Shown here: positions 34,932 to 44,090 of the stretch, one piece after another
Layout of the letters: every line of letters starts with the position of its first letter
Numbering within the stretch: the stretch's first letter is position 1
Notes under the pieces: model-generated
The model's input: the letters and a program-made list of their open reading frames with translations, nothing else
Database searches by the model: none
Told to the model about the DNA's origin: nothing
Program-made: the position numbers and the translations under genes
Origin: Wolbachia endosymbiont of Folsomia candida
GTDB taxonomy: Bacteria; Pseudomonadota; Alphaproteobacteria; Rickettsiales; Anaplasmataceae
NCBI RefSeq assembly: GCF_001931755.2
Contig: NZ_CP015510.2
Location: 186,001-250,000 of the forward strand
Reading direction: 5' to 3'
Length of the DNA: 64,000 nucleotides

Positions 34932-37148
34932 ATGAGTCACGGAAATCATTTACGCAATATTCTAATAGGGGGTGTTGTAGCTTTTACCGTACTGGAGTTT
35001 TGCTTCTTTTTATCAGGTATATTGTTTTTTCTAATGGTCGATGGTCCAGATGCTGTGGATTTTAAGGCAATCAACCCTAGTTTAACGCCTTTTCCTCAGG
35101 CTCTTTGGCCAACAATTTTTGAGTATATACAGCATTGTTGGCACCATCCGGAGCTGTATATTCTTGAACTCAAAATCAAATTAATTACATCCTCTGCTAT
35201 TCCTATCTCTATTTTAATAATTATTCTATGGAATTTAAAAGACAGGGTAGTTGAATGGAGGCCATTTCAGAAGAAAGAATCACTTCATGGGGATTCACAG
35301 TGGGCGTCAGAAAAAGATATACGAAAGGCAGGACTTAGAAGCAAAAGGGGTTTGATGCTTGGTAAAGATAAAAGGGGCTACTTTATTGCAGATGGATTTC
35401 AGCATGCCTTACTATTTGCACCTACAGGTTCTGGTAAAGGTGTCGGTTTTGTAATTCCTAATTTGTTATTTTGGAATGATTCAGTCATTGTGCACGATAT
35501 AAAATTAGAAAACTACGAGTTAACAAGTGGCTGGCGAAAGCAGCAAAAGCAGGACGTATTTGTGTGGAATCCAGCACAGCCAGATGGAATAAGCCATTGC
35601 TATAATCCATTGGACTGGATTAGTGCAAAACCTGGACAAATGGTTGATGATGTGCAAAAAATAGCCAACCTAATCATGCCTGAGCAAGACTTTTGGCAAA
35701 ATGAAGCGAGAAGCTTATTTGTTGGAGTAGTGTTATATTTAGTTGCTGCACCAGACAAAATTAAATCTTTTGGTGAAGTAGTGCGCACAATGCGTAGTGA
35801 TGATGTGGTTTACAATCTTGCTGTTGTCTTGGACACAATGGGCAAAATAATACACCCTGTATCGTATATGAACATCGCAGCTTTTTTGCAAAAAGCTGAT
35901 AAAGAAAGATCAGGTGTTGTATCAACTATGAACTCATCACTTGAATTGTGGGCAAACCCATTGATTGACACTGCAACTGCAACAAGCGACTTTAATATAT
36001 TAAATTTTAAAAAGAAAAAAATCACAGTTTATGTTGGCTTAACTCCTGATAACTTGACCAGGCTCAGACCTTTAATGCAGGTTTTTTACCAACAAGCAAC
36101 TGAATTTTTATGTAGAAAAATACCAGAAAGTGACGAGCCATACGGTGTGCTCTTTTTGATGGATGAGTTTCCTACACTTGGAAAAATGGAACAATTTCAG
36201 ACAGGTATTGCGTATTTTCGTGGTTATAGAGTGAGATTATTCATAATTGTTCAAGATACTGAGCAGCTTAAAGGAATATATGAAGAAGCAGGAATGAACT
36301 CCTTTTTATCAAACTCAACATATAGAATAACTTTTGCAGCAAATAACATTGAAACTGCAAACTTAATATCGCAATTAATAGGAAACAAAACCGTAACACA
36401 AGAGTCACTCAATAAACCTAAATTTTTGGATTTGAATCCCGCGTCAAGGTCATTACATATTTCTGAGGTACAAAGAGCATTGCTATTACCTCAGGAAATT
36501 ATCATGTTGCCGCGTGATGATCAGATAATTTTAATAGAATCGACTTTTCCAATTAAATCAAAGAAAATTTTGTACTATAACGACAGCACCTTCACAAGAA
36601 GGCTAATGAAACAAACCTTTGTGCCTACACAAGAGCCATATGATCCTAATAATGCTCTTGCTGCGGCTGCTAGTACAGATAAGGTTGATAATGAGGACAA
36701 TAAAGCTATTGAAGGACCTACCTCTCCTGATTATCCTGCTGAAGCTGAAACCCGAGAAGATGCAGCATATGATGAACCAGAAGAAGAAGTTTTTGAAGAT
36801 GAAGAAGATGAGGATATTGATGATGAATTAGAAGATGAAGAAGAAGAACATGATGATGACGATGAAGAAGATATTGATGACAGATTTGAAGACGCAGAAA
36901 GCAACGATGATGGCTTTGAAGAAGAAGAAAATGATGATGGATTCGACGATGATGAAGATATTGATAATAAATTTGAAGATGAAGAAAGCGACGATGATAC
37001 ATTCGATGATGACGATGACGAAGATGCTGATAACAGATTTGAAGGCGAAGAAAGTGACGATGATTGGCTTGAAGAAGAAGAAAGTGATGATGGATTCGAC
37101 GATGAGGATGAAGATATTGACAATAAATCAAAAAAAGATGACAGCTAA
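34932..37148 (+). CDS. virD4: type IV coupling protein VirD4 with acidic repeat tail
   Basis: 738 residues. Two N-terminal membrane helices (about 10-36 and 85-102), Walker A APTGSGKGVGFVIPN near 165, Walker B VLFLMDEFPTLGKME near 410, and the coupling-protein motifs FIIVQDTEQLKGIY and ILIESTFPIKSKKILYY. Receives substrates and feeds them to the translocon. After about residue 610 the chain becomes an extremely acidic tail of degenerate repeats (units of the type EDID(D/N)(R/K)FEDEESDDD.F), nt 36770-37145, absent from classical VirD4 and probably disordered; it may recruit basic effectors or chaperones. In well-known Wolbachia genomes wspB follows; here it does not. Confidence 0.95.
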   Translation: MSHGNHLRNILIGGVVAFTVLEFCFFLSGILFFLMVDGPDAVDFKAINPSLTPFPQALWPTIFEYIQHCWHHPELYILELKIKLITSSAIPISILIIILWNLKDRVVEWRPFQKKESLHGDSQWASEKDIRKAGLRSKRGLMLGKDKRGYFIADGFQHALLFAPTGSGKGVGFVIPNLLFWNDSVIVHDIKLENYELTSGWRKQQKQDVFVWNPAQPDGISHCYNPLDWISAKPGQMVDDVQKIANLIMPEQDFWQNEARSLFVGVVLYLVAAPDKIKSFGEVVRTMRSDDVVYNLAVVLDTMGKIIHPVSYMNIAAFLQKADKERSGVVSTMNSSLELWANPLIDTATATSDFNILNFKKKKITVYVGLTPDNLTRLRPLMQVFYQQATEFLCRKIPESDEPYGVLFLMDEFPTLGKMEQFQTGIAYFRGYRVRLFIIVQDTEQLKGIYEEAGMNSFLSNSTYRITFAANNIETANLISQLIGNKTVTQESLNKPKFLDLNPASRSLHISEVQRALLLPQEIIMLPRDDQIILIESTFPIKSKKILYYNDSTFTRRLMKQTFVPTQEPYDPNNALAAAASTDKVDNEDNKAIEGPTSPDYPAEAETREDAAYDEPEEEVFEDEEDEDIDDELEDEEEEHDDDDEEDIDDRFEDAESNDDGFEEEENDDGFDDDEDIDNKFEDEESDDDTFDDDDDEDADNRFEGEESDDDWLEEEESDDGFDDEDEDIDNKSKKDDS
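36770..37145. repeat. acidic coding repeats in the virD4 tail
   Basis: Imperfect GAA/GAT-rich repeats with a period of roughly 25-30 codons encoding alternating Asp/Glu-rich and ID(D/N)(R/K)FE segments. Open reading on the complementary strand here is only a by-product of this composition. Confidence 0.75.
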
Positions 37149-37248
37149 TTGTACTTTAATAAGGCAATTCATGGCTTGATGTAGTCTATATTAGTTGATA
37201 AAACTTAAACTAACTGATAAATTCTGAGTACAGCTATCTTGAAACAAA

Positions 37249-37959
37249 ATGTTTTTATTAAGGCCTACAAGTTTCACTTCTTTTGCTAAAAAAGCATTGC
37301 CTTGGCTTGGTGCTATTTGTTTTTTATGTTTTTTACTTGGAATATTTTTAGCCTTATTCTTTTCTCCTGAAGATTACAAACAAGGAGAAATTGTACGAAT
37401 CATGTACCTCCACGTACCTTCTGCATGGCTTTCTCTTGGAATATATGGACTAATCGCATCACTAAGCTTCATTTCACTAGTGTGGAATAACAGTATTGCT
37501 AGCGTTTTAGCTCGCGCTGCTGCCCCTTCAGGAACAATTTTTGCAGCAATATGCTTAATCACGGGGAGTATATGGGGAAAAGGAACATGGGGCACTTGGT
37601 GGGTATGGGATGCAAGGCTCACATCAATGTTAGTTTTATTCTTTCTGTATGTTGGATATCTTTCATTATGGAGTGCTTTTGATAATGAATCAAGGGCAGA
37701 AAAATCAGCAGCAGTGTTTGCCATTTTTAGCGCTATAAACATTCCCATAGTAAAATTTTCAGTGAATTTATGGTCTACCCTACATCAACCAGCAAGTATT
37801 ATGAGAAAAGGTGGCATTGCTATTGAAGGTTCGTTATTGCTTCCACTAATCGTTATGTTTATGTTTTGTACCACATTTTTTTTAATAGTGTGGCTACTCT
37901 ATTCACTTCATTTAATTAATTCATATAAAATAAAAAGAGAAATTAGTATGCGATATTAG
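37249..37959 (+). CDS. ccmC: heme exporter / cytochrome c biogenesis protein CcmC
   Basis: 236 residues with six hydrophobic segments. The tryptophan-rich heme-handling motif reads WGKGTWGTWWVWDARLTSMLVLFFLYVGYL near 105, with the conserved periplasmic His in MYLHVPSAW near 45 and HQPASIMRKGG near 175 as expected for heme ligation. Inner membrane; passes heme to CcmE. Not part of the vir functional unit; 100 bp separate it from virD4. Confidence 0.94.
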   Translation: MFLLRPTSFTSFAKKALPWLGAICFLCFLLGIFLALFFSPEDYKQGEIVRIMYLHVPSAWLSLGIYGLIASLSFISLVWNNSIASVLARAAAPSGTIFAAICLITGSIWGKGTWGTWWVWDARLTSMLVLFFLYVGYLSLWSAFDNESRAEKSAAVFAIFSAINIPIVKFSVNLWSTLHQPASIMRKGGIAIEGSLLLPLIVMFMFCTTFFLIVWLLYSLHLINSYKIKREISMRY

Positions 37960-38127
37960 TATACCATATCCTCTACCCTGAAAATGCTGCATTCGTTTAA
38001 GTTGGAAATAATTCTCAAATGATTTTTGCAATACAATCAACACGTAATCCAAATAGCGTAACTACTTAAATCTACTAAAAAATATACTTTCACAATCTAT
38101 TAAATTTAAACGCGATATTAAAATTCA

Positions 38128-38170
38128 TTGCAAATTAAACTATTAGTATATATAATACTAATATATTAGT
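38128..38170 (+). promoter_or_regulatory. ankyrin gene promoter with overlapping palindromes
   Basis: TTGCAA (38128-38133), 17-bp spacer, perfect TATAAT (38151-38156). Overlapping it are the inverted repeat ATTAGTAT (38142-38149)/ATACTAAT (38155-38162) and the perfect 14-bp palindrome ACTAATATATTAGT (38157-38170), which covers the likely transcription start. The ACTAA/TTAGT half-site also occurs in the lipase promoter. Confidence 0.6.
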
Positions 38171-38188
38171 TAAATAATTAGACATATT

Positions 38189-39547
38189 ATGACAAAAGAA
38201 CTTATAGATATTATTCAAAGCAACGCACTTACAGAGGAAAGAAAAGTTGAGCTAATACAAGCTATTTTGTGTGAAAATCCTGATCTTGTTAATGCAAAAA
38301 ATGAATATGGTGAGACACCACTTTATATTGCCTCTCAAGAAGGTTATTTAGAAGTTGTTAAAGCGCTTTTAGCTATAGAAGGAATTGATGTTAATGCTGC
38401 AAACAATCGTGGCTGGACACCACTTTTTACTGCCTCCGAAGAAGGTCTCTTGGAAGTTGTTAAAGAGCTTCTTAAACATAATCCTGATGTTAATTCTCGA
38501 ACAAAATCTGGTCATACTCCTCTTATTATTGCTGCTAATAGAGGTTACATAGAAGTCATTAAAGAGCTTGATGCAAATGGTGCTGACATTAATGCTGTAG
38601 ATAAAGATGGTTGGACAGCGCTTCGTTATGTTGTTCAGCTTGGTAGCAATTTAGAAGCTGTGAAAGTGCTTTTAGGTTGTAAAGATATTAATGTTAATAT
38701 TGCAGATCAAGATTGCAAGACACCTCTACTCATTGCTGTCCAAATTGGTAAAACAGAAGATGCTCAACTTATCATTGAGCATATGTTGATACAAAATTTT
38801 AATGAAACGAAACCTGATTTTCTCAATCCAATACTGTTACATCATTGGACCAAATGCCATGACGAGATTAAAGAAATGCAGAAGCACAAGGTTGGCATTT
38901 CGCTCTTCGATATCCTAGTAGCAGATGAAAATAAATTGGCATCACATATGAACAACAAAGATGTTGTAGAAGTATTAAGCACAAGTGATTATAAAAAGAA
39001 ATTTCCTATATGTGCTAGTAGAATAGAACGTCAAGTCCAAAAAGGAATGGAATGTAAAAAAATGCAAAAGCATAAGTTTGGCAATAGCACAATTTCGCTC
39101 TTTGATATCCTAATAGGAAATGAAAATAAATTGGCATCACACATGAACAACAAAGATGTTGTAGAAGTATTAAGCACAAGTGATTATAAAGAGGAATTTC
39201 CTATATTTGCTAGTAGAATAGAACGTCAATTTCAAAGAGGAATGTGGAGAAAATGTGCTCTAAATCCGGCAAGAAACTATTTCAGTAACGCAGGACATGA
39301 TTCTACCATACCTGTTGTGCAGGAGAAGTTTAACTGGTATATATTTGATGCAATATTTAAACATGCAGATAATGCACTATTGAAAGCAATACTTTCACAT
39401 CGTGATGAATTGACAAGTGTAGGAGGAACGCGAAATTTAGCAGCTCCTGCGCAACCTGTGGAAGACGATAATACTGTAAATAGCCGTTTTAGTGATATAA
39501 GAGTGACAGAGTGTGGTGAGAGTGTTACTCAACAAAACAAGACCTAA
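38189..39547 (+). CDS. ankyrin-repeat protein 1
   Basis: 452 residues. Ankyrin repeats occupy about 35-195 (NEYGETPLYIASQEGYLEVVKALL, NNRGWTPLFTASEEGLLEVVKELL, TKSGHTPLIIAANRGYIEVIKEL, DKDGWTALRYVVQLG, DQDCKTPLLIAVQIGK). The C-terminal half has a 63-residue tandem duplication (SLFDILVADENKLASHMNNKDVVEVLSTSDYKK... twice) followed by a segment shared with the next ankyrin gene (NADNALLKAILSHRDELTSV). Residues at the very end are translated from a duplicated znuA fragment. No Shine-Dalgarno site precedes the ATG. Possible type IV effector, by analogy with other Anaplasmataceae ankyrin proteins (inference). Confidence 0.85.
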   Translation: MTKELIDIIQSNALTEERKVELIQAILCENPDLVNAKNEYGETPLYIASQEGYLEVVKALLAIEGIDVNAANNRGWTPLFTASEEGLLEVVKELLKHNPDVNSRTKSGHTPLIIAANRGYIEVIKELDANGADINAVDKDGWTALRYVVQLGSNLEAVKVLLGCKDINVNIADQDCKTPLLIAVQIGKTEDAQLIIEHMLIQNFNETKPDFLNPILLHHWTKCHDEIKEMQKHKVGISLFDILVADENKLASHMNNKDVVEVLSTSDYKKKFPICASRIERQVQKGMECKKMQKHKFGNSTISLFDILIGNENKLASHMNNKDVVEVLSTSDYKEEFPIFASRIERQFQRGMWRKCALNPARNYFSNAGHDSTIPVVQEKFNWYIFDAIFKHADNALLKAILSHRDELTSVGGTRNLAAPAQPVEDDNTVNSRFSDIRVTECGESVTQQNKT

Positions 39548-39638
39548 AGTTTTGTGCGATATCATCAAGTATAGCCAAATGTGCATTTTTCCAGGTTCTA
39601 TATCCGATCCAATTGGATCTAGAACCACCACTTTTGCA
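39537..39638 (-). pseudogene. znuA 3'-end fragment
   Basis: Minus-strand translation gives MVVLDPIGSDIEPGK followed, after a small shift, by a match to the last residues of znuA (VVLDPIGSDIEPGK...). About 95 bp; by-product of the tandem duplication. Confidence 0.8.
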
Positions 39639-39796
39639 ATGCAATCAACGCATAATCCAAATAGTGTAACTACTTAAGTCTACTCAAAAATATATTTTCA
39701 CAATCTATTAAATAGAAATATGATATTAAAGATTATGGAAAATTAATCGATCATCACATATAATTTTGATAGATTAATCAAATGGCGAGGAACATT

Positions 39797-41014
39797 ATGA
39801 TAAAATATTTTCAAGAGCTTATAGATATTATTATAAACGATCAACTTACAGAAAAAGTTGAACAATTCAGATCTATCTTAAAAAAAGATCCTGATATTAT
39901 TCATGCTAGGATCAGTAATAATGTATTAAGGTCAGTAATGCCTTGGTATAGCGAATACACAAAAAACATAACTTTACTTCATGTTGCTGCTAGGTGGAAT
40001 TGCGTAGAAATTGCCAGATTTTTGATGGAGGAAGGTGCTGATGTTAATGCCACAAGTGTTGATCAGTTTCAAAACACGCCGCTTCATGAAGCTGCTTTCT
40101 GTGGTAGCAAAGAAGTTGCTGAGTTACTTTTAAAACATGGTGCAAATATTGAAAGCAAAGATCATTATGGCAACACGCCACTTCATGATGCTTCTCATCG
40201 TGGATATGACGCAATTGTAAAGCTGCTGCTAGCAATAGGAGCTAATCCTAATGCTGTAGACGATTATAGAAGAACACCACTTCATATTGCCTCTAAAGAA
40301 GGCCACTTGAAAGTTGTTGAAGCGCTTCTAAGTAAGAACTCTGATGTTAATGCTGTAAATAATTATGGTTGGATATCACTTCTTCATGCCATTGTTGCAG
40401 GGCATAAGGAAGTGGCAGCGTTACTTATCAAATACACATTAGTACATAATCACAAAGCAGATAAACCTGATTATCTAACGGAAAAATACTCAACTTATTG
40501 GGATAAATGCATAACTGAAATTAACAAAATGAAAGAATATACTCTTGGTAACATGAGCAAGAAAAAGGTATCACTTTATGATTTTTTTGCTGCAAATGAT
40601 TCGAATCAGTTAGCATTATACATGAGTAATGAAGATATTGTAGCAATATTGAATACTAGTGATTATAAAGAGAAATTTCTTGGATATGCTAGTAAAATAG
40701 AAGAGCAATATAAAGAAGGAATGGAGAGAAACTGTGTTCTAAATTCAGCAAAAAACTATTACAGTATAAAACGTCTTTCTTCCACTATAGCTGTTGTAAG
40801 GGAGAAGTTTGATGAGTATATATTTCAGGAAATATTTAAATATGCAGATAATGCACTATTGAAAGAAATACTTCCACATCGAGATGAATTGGCAAGTGTA
40901 AAAGGAGCACAAAATTCATCAGATCCTCAACTATCTGTGGAAGAGGATAAGACTGTAAATAGCTATCTTAGCAATGTAAGAGTGAAAAAACATAATAAGT
41001 GCGTTATTCTGTAG
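39797..41014 (+). CDS. ankyrin-repeat protein 2
   Basis: 405 residues from ATG at 39797, chosen because GAGG lies seven bases upstream and MIKYFQELIDII then matches the start of ankyrin protein 1; another ATG is 15 bases earlier. Ankyrin repeats span about 60-215 (NITLLHVAARWNCVEIARFLMEEGADVN, FQNTPLHEAAFCGSKEVAELLLKHGANIE, YGNTPLHDASHRGYDAIVKLLL, YRRTPLHIASKEGHLKVVEALL). The C-terminal half (SLYDFFAANDSNQLALYMSNEDIVAIL...YADNALLKEILPHRDELASV) is shared with protein 1 but without its internal duplication. Its stop lies inside the znuA 3' end (11-base convergent overlap). Possible effector (inference). Confidence 0.85.
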   Translation: MIKYFQELIDIIINDQLTEKVEQFRSILKKDPDIIHARISNNVLRSVMPWYSEYTKNITLLHVAARWNCVEIARFLMEEGADVNATSVDQFQNTPLHEAAFCGSKEVAELLLKHGANIESKDHYGNTPLHDASHRGYDAIVKLLLAIGANPNAVDDYRRTPLHIASKEGHLKVVEALLSKNSDVNAVNNYGWISLLHAIVAGHKEVAALLIKYTLVHNHKADKPDYLTEKYSTYWDKCITEINKMKEYTLGNMSKKKVSLYDFFAANDSNQLALYMSNEDIVAILNTSDYKEKFLGYASKIEEQYKEGMERNCVLNSAKNYYSIKRLSSTIAVVREKFDEYIFQEIFKYADNALLKEILPHRDELASVKGAQNSSDPQLSVEEDKTVNSYLSNVRVKKHNKCVIL

Positions 41015-41888
41015 CAAAACAAGACTTAAAATTTTGTGCGATATCATCGAGTATAGCTAAGTATGCATTTTTTCCAGGTTCTATATCTGACCCAATTGGA
41101 TCTAGAACTACCATTTTTGCATCATTAGAGAGAACTTTAGGTTTTACATTGTCTTCCCATGAGTGAGAAAATATGCATTTAACGTTCTCTTTTCTCATTA
41201 TTTTTTTTAACTTCATTAAGCTTTTCATACCTATATATGAATCCTCTTCCAAAGAAAGAATAGCGCTTGGGCTGTTTAAACCGAAATATTTCTCAAAATA
41301 TTGGTAAGCATCGTGAGTTACTATGTATTTTTGATTTTTAAAATCATTTAATTCTTTCCTAATTTTTTCTACTACTTCATCTATTTTTTTTATCGCTTTC
41401 ATCGCATTTTGACTGTACCTGTAGGAGTTTTCTTTATCTAAATTAGACAATGTTGCATTTATAGAAAGTATCATGCTCTTTGCATTTTCAGGACTCAGCC
41501 AAATGTGTAAGTCTTTTTCATCTTGAATGTTCGTCATTTTTCTAGAAAATGAATGTGGCCTGACAGGAAGTAGGTTCACTGCATCTGAAAATTGCACTAA
41601 TTCCTTATTATTTTTAGCAAAAGTTTTAATGAACGTCTCTAAATTATCGTCAACGTAAAATATAACATCACTTGATTCTAAATTACTAGCATCCGATGGC
41701 TTTAATATATAATTGTGTGCAGACGTTGCATAGCCAAGCAATTCGGGTTCTAAAATCCCTTCTGTCACAGAAGCCACAAGTGAGTGGATAGGTTTGATTG
41801 TAGCTACAACTTTTAAATTGGATGAAAAAGCAGTATTATAGTATAGTGTAAACAGAAGTAATAGAGAGAAAGTTAATAAATGTCTCAT
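41004..41888 (-). CDS. znuA: zinc ABC transporter substrate-binding protein
   Basis: 294 residues, cluster A-I metal-binding protein. Signal peptide MRHLLTFSLLLLFTLYYNTAFS, then KVVATIKPIHSLVASVTEGI, the first ligand region SAHNYILKPSDAS, HIWLSPENAKSM, and VTHDAYQYFEKYFGL; CIFSHSWED carries a further candidate ligand. The His-rich loop of E. coli ZnuA is absent. Periplasmic zinc (possibly manganese) capture. Its start codon overlaps that of the divergent znuC by nine bases. No znuB is in the window. Confidence 0.9.
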   Translation of the reverse strand: MRHLLTFSLLLLFTLYYNTAFSSNLKVVATIKPIHSLVASVTEGILEPELLGYATSAHNYILKPSDASNLESSDVIFYVDDNLETFIKTFAKNNKELVQFSDAVNLLPVRPHSFSRKMTNIQDEKDLHIWLSPENAKSMILSINATLSNLDKENSYRYSQNAMKAIKKIDEVVEKIRKELNDFKNQKYIVTHDAYQYFEKYFGLNSPSAILSLEEDSYIGMKSLMKLKKIMRKENVKCIFSHSWEDNVKPKVLSNDAKMVVLDPIGSDIEPGKNAYLAILDDIAQNFKSCFATE

Positions 41889-42620
41889 GAAAACGTTGAG
41901 AAAAAATTAAATTTTGTCAAAAAATTAAATAATGTCAATGATAATATCCTAGAAATAGAGAATCTTGCTCTTGCATATGATAACAAAACAGTCCTTGATG
42001 ATATTAATATATCAATAAAAAGAGGGGACGTAGTTACAATACTTGGTCCAAACGGCGGAGGTAAAACCTCCTTAGTGAAAGCGGTTGCTGGCATAAATAA
42101 AAATTATACTGGAAATATTGTGCTGGCTGAGAATACAAAAATTAGCTACATGCCACAAAATTTTAGTATCAGTAATTTGATGCCAATAACAGTTGAATAT
42201 TTCCTTTTAAACAGCTTCTCAAAAAAACTAAAGAAAAATCAATCCATTATCTCAGAGGCAATAGAACTAGTTGGTATTGGTAACATTTTGAAAAATCAAG
42301 TGTTAGAAATTTCTGCAGGGCAAACACAATTATTACTACTTGCACGTTGCTTAATTACAGAACCTAACTTGATTATTTTGGATGAACCAGTCAGTGCAAT
42401 GGATATTAATGCGCGGGCTAAATTTTATGATATTATAAACAAAATAGCAAAAAAACGACTAGTATCAATTCTTATGACGTCTCATGATCTTAACTCCGTT
42501 GTCCCATGCTCGGATTACATAATTTGTATAAATAATACTATCTATTGCCAAGGTAAGCCTGGTGAGATTATGAAGAACAAAACACTCAACGACATATTTA
42601 GTAGTTACAGAGCAAAATGA
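41880..42620 (+). CDS. znuC: zinc ABC transporter ATP-binding protein
   Basis: 246 residues. Walker A GPNGGGKTSLVK near 57, Q-loop region SYMPQNFSISNLMP, signature EISAGQTQLLLLARCLI (variant of LSGGQ), Walker B NLIILDEPVSAMD and the switch His in MTSHDLNS. The N-terminal 20 residues before ILEIENLALAYDNK are unusual and overlap the start of znuA on the other strand; a later start is not available as ATG. Its last four bases overlap ubiB (ATGA). Confidence 0.9.
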   Translation: MSHENVEKKLNFVKKLNNVNDNILEIENLALAYDNKTVLDDINISIKRGDVVTILGPNGGGKTSLVKAVAGINKNYTGNIVLAENTKISYMPQNFSISNLMPITVEYFLLNSFSKKLKKNQSIISEAIELVGIGNILKNQVLEISAGQTQLLLLARCLITEPNLIILDEPVSAMDINARAKFYDIINKIAKKRLVSILMTSHDLNSVVPCSDYIICINNTIYCQGKPGEIMKNKTLNDIFSSYRAK

Positions 42621-44038
42621 TTCAAAATATTTTGCGCCTTTTGCATATAACTGCAGTGTTGATACGTTACAACATATTGCCTTACTTACTTCCACCATCA
42701 AAGAAATCAATAAATAAAATACAAGGCAAGAAACTAAAGCGTGCTCTTGAAAAATTAGGCCCCGTGTTTATTAAATTTGGGCAGTCTATTTCATCACGTT
42801 CTGATATTTTAAACGAGGATATAACAAATAACTTATTATTAATATGTGATAGGTTGCCATCATTTTCATACAAGGTAGCTGTTAAAACTATAGAAAGCGA
42901 GTTTAATTGTAAATTAAGTGACATTTTTTCAAGTTTTTCTAAAGAACCGATTGCAGCAGCATCGATTTCCCAGGTTCACAAAGCAATTACAATTGAAGGG
43001 AAAGAAGTAGCTGTAAAAATTTTAAGACCAAATATTGAGAAAATATTCTCAAGGGACATAAAAATGCTCTTTTGGCTTGCAGAAATTGCAGAAAAGCAAT
43101 CAAAAAGGTTAAAGCCGGTTGAATTAGTCAAAACTTTTGCTGAAATTTGCCGATTGGAGTTAGATCTACGTTTTGAAGCTGCTCACTCTTCGGAGCTGAA
43201 GGAAAATACAAAAAATGATAGAAGCTTTTACGTACCCGCAGTAGATTGGAACAGAACTTCGAAAAAGGTTTTAACACTAGAGTGGATGGAAGCAACCCCA
43301 ATATATGAAGTTGAAAAACTCAATAATCATAAGCAAATAGCTACCAATCTTATAGAGTCGTTCTGTAATCAAGTATACAGAGATTGTTTTTTTCACGCTG
43401 ATATGCATCCAGGAAACTTAATGATCGATAGTAATAACAATATTATTGCTTTAGATTGCGGAATTATGGGCCGAATAGATCGTGAAACATGTTATTATGT
43501 TATAGAGATACTGAGAGGCTTTTTAAATCGTGATTATGACCATGTTGCAAAAATGCACTTTAAAGCTGGCTACGTTTCACCACAATACAAAAATTTTGTA
43601 ACAGCCTGTAGAGCAATAGGTGAACCTATTATCGGGCATCCTATACAGAAAATTTCGTTTGCGAGTTTACTTGCTCAATTATTAAAAATCACTGGTGATT
43701 TTGACATGCAAGTTCAAACACAATTGTTATTGCTACAGAAAACTATGATTTTACTAGAGGGAACATGCAGAAAAATTTATCCAGAAATCAATATGTGGAA
43801 AATAGTTGAAACTTGGATGAAAAATCAACATGAAAATAAAATAGGATATAAGGAAAAAATAAAAAGCTCTTATCCTATAAAAACAATTCAGGGATTATTT
43901 AGTCTTGTAGAAAAATTAAACCTGATAGCTGATCATAAACTAGAAAACATTCAAGTAAAAAATAGACCAAATGGAAAAATCTATTTTTTACTGTGGTCTA
44001 TAATCGTAATTTTAATTATTAAATTCTTGTATAGCTAA
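42617..44038 (+). CDS. ubiB: UbiB/ABC1 atypical kinase family protein
   Basis: 473 residues. Family motifs: LGPVFIKFGQSISSRSDIL near 50 (the KxGQ motif), EPIAAASISQVHKAITIEGKEVAVKIL near 113 (Ala-rich nucleotide loop), and the catalytic-like FHADMHPGNLMIDSNNNIIALDCGIMGRID near 260. Membrane segments at the extreme C-terminus (IYFLLWSIIVILIIKFLY). Required for ubiquinone synthesis in most proteobacteria, probably as an accessory ATPase. Four-base overlap with znuC indicates coupled translation. Confidence 0.93.
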   Translation: MIQNILRLLHITAVLIRYNILPYLLPPSKKSINKIQGKKLKRALEKLGPVFIKFGQSISSRSDILNEDITNNLLLICDRLPSFSYKVAVKTIESEFNCKLSDIFSSFSKEPIAAASISQVHKAITIEGKEVAVKILRPNIEKIFSRDIKMLFWLAEIAEKQSKRLKPVELVKTFAEICRLELDLRFEAAHSSELKENTKNDRSFYVPAVDWNRTSKKVLTLEWMEATPIYEVEKLNNHKQIATNLIESFCNQVYRDCFFHADMHPGNLMIDSNNNIIALDCGIMGRIDRETCYYVIEILRGFLNRDYDHVAKMHFKAGYVSPQYKNFVTACRAIGEPIIGHPIQKISFASLLAQLLKITGDFDMQVQTQLLLLQKTMILLEGTCRKIYPEINMWKIVETWMKNQHENKIGYKEKIKSSYPIKTIQGLFSLVEKLNLIADHKLENIQVKNRPNGKIYFLLWSIIVILIIKFLYS

Positions 44039-44090
44039 AATAGGTAAGATCTACCATTTTTCTGTCATCCTATGACTTGATCCACAACCG

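Larger units (their letters stand above)
38024..41114. repeat. tandem duplication of ankyrin gene unit
   Basis: Unit 1 38024-39631 and unit 2 39632-41114. Each begins with the same upstream sequence (TTTTGCAAT...CAATCAAC..., CACAATCTATTAAA), contains one ankyrin gene and ends in the 3' end of znuA. The junction lies in a 7-bp TTTTGCA shared by the upstream region (38024-38030) and znuA (41115-41121). Confidence 0.8.

Noticed and set aside
36718..37131. Long open frames opposite the virD4 tail (Ser-rich and His-rich)
   Set aside because: By-products of the GAT/GAA repeat composition; no ribosome site and no resemblance to any protein.
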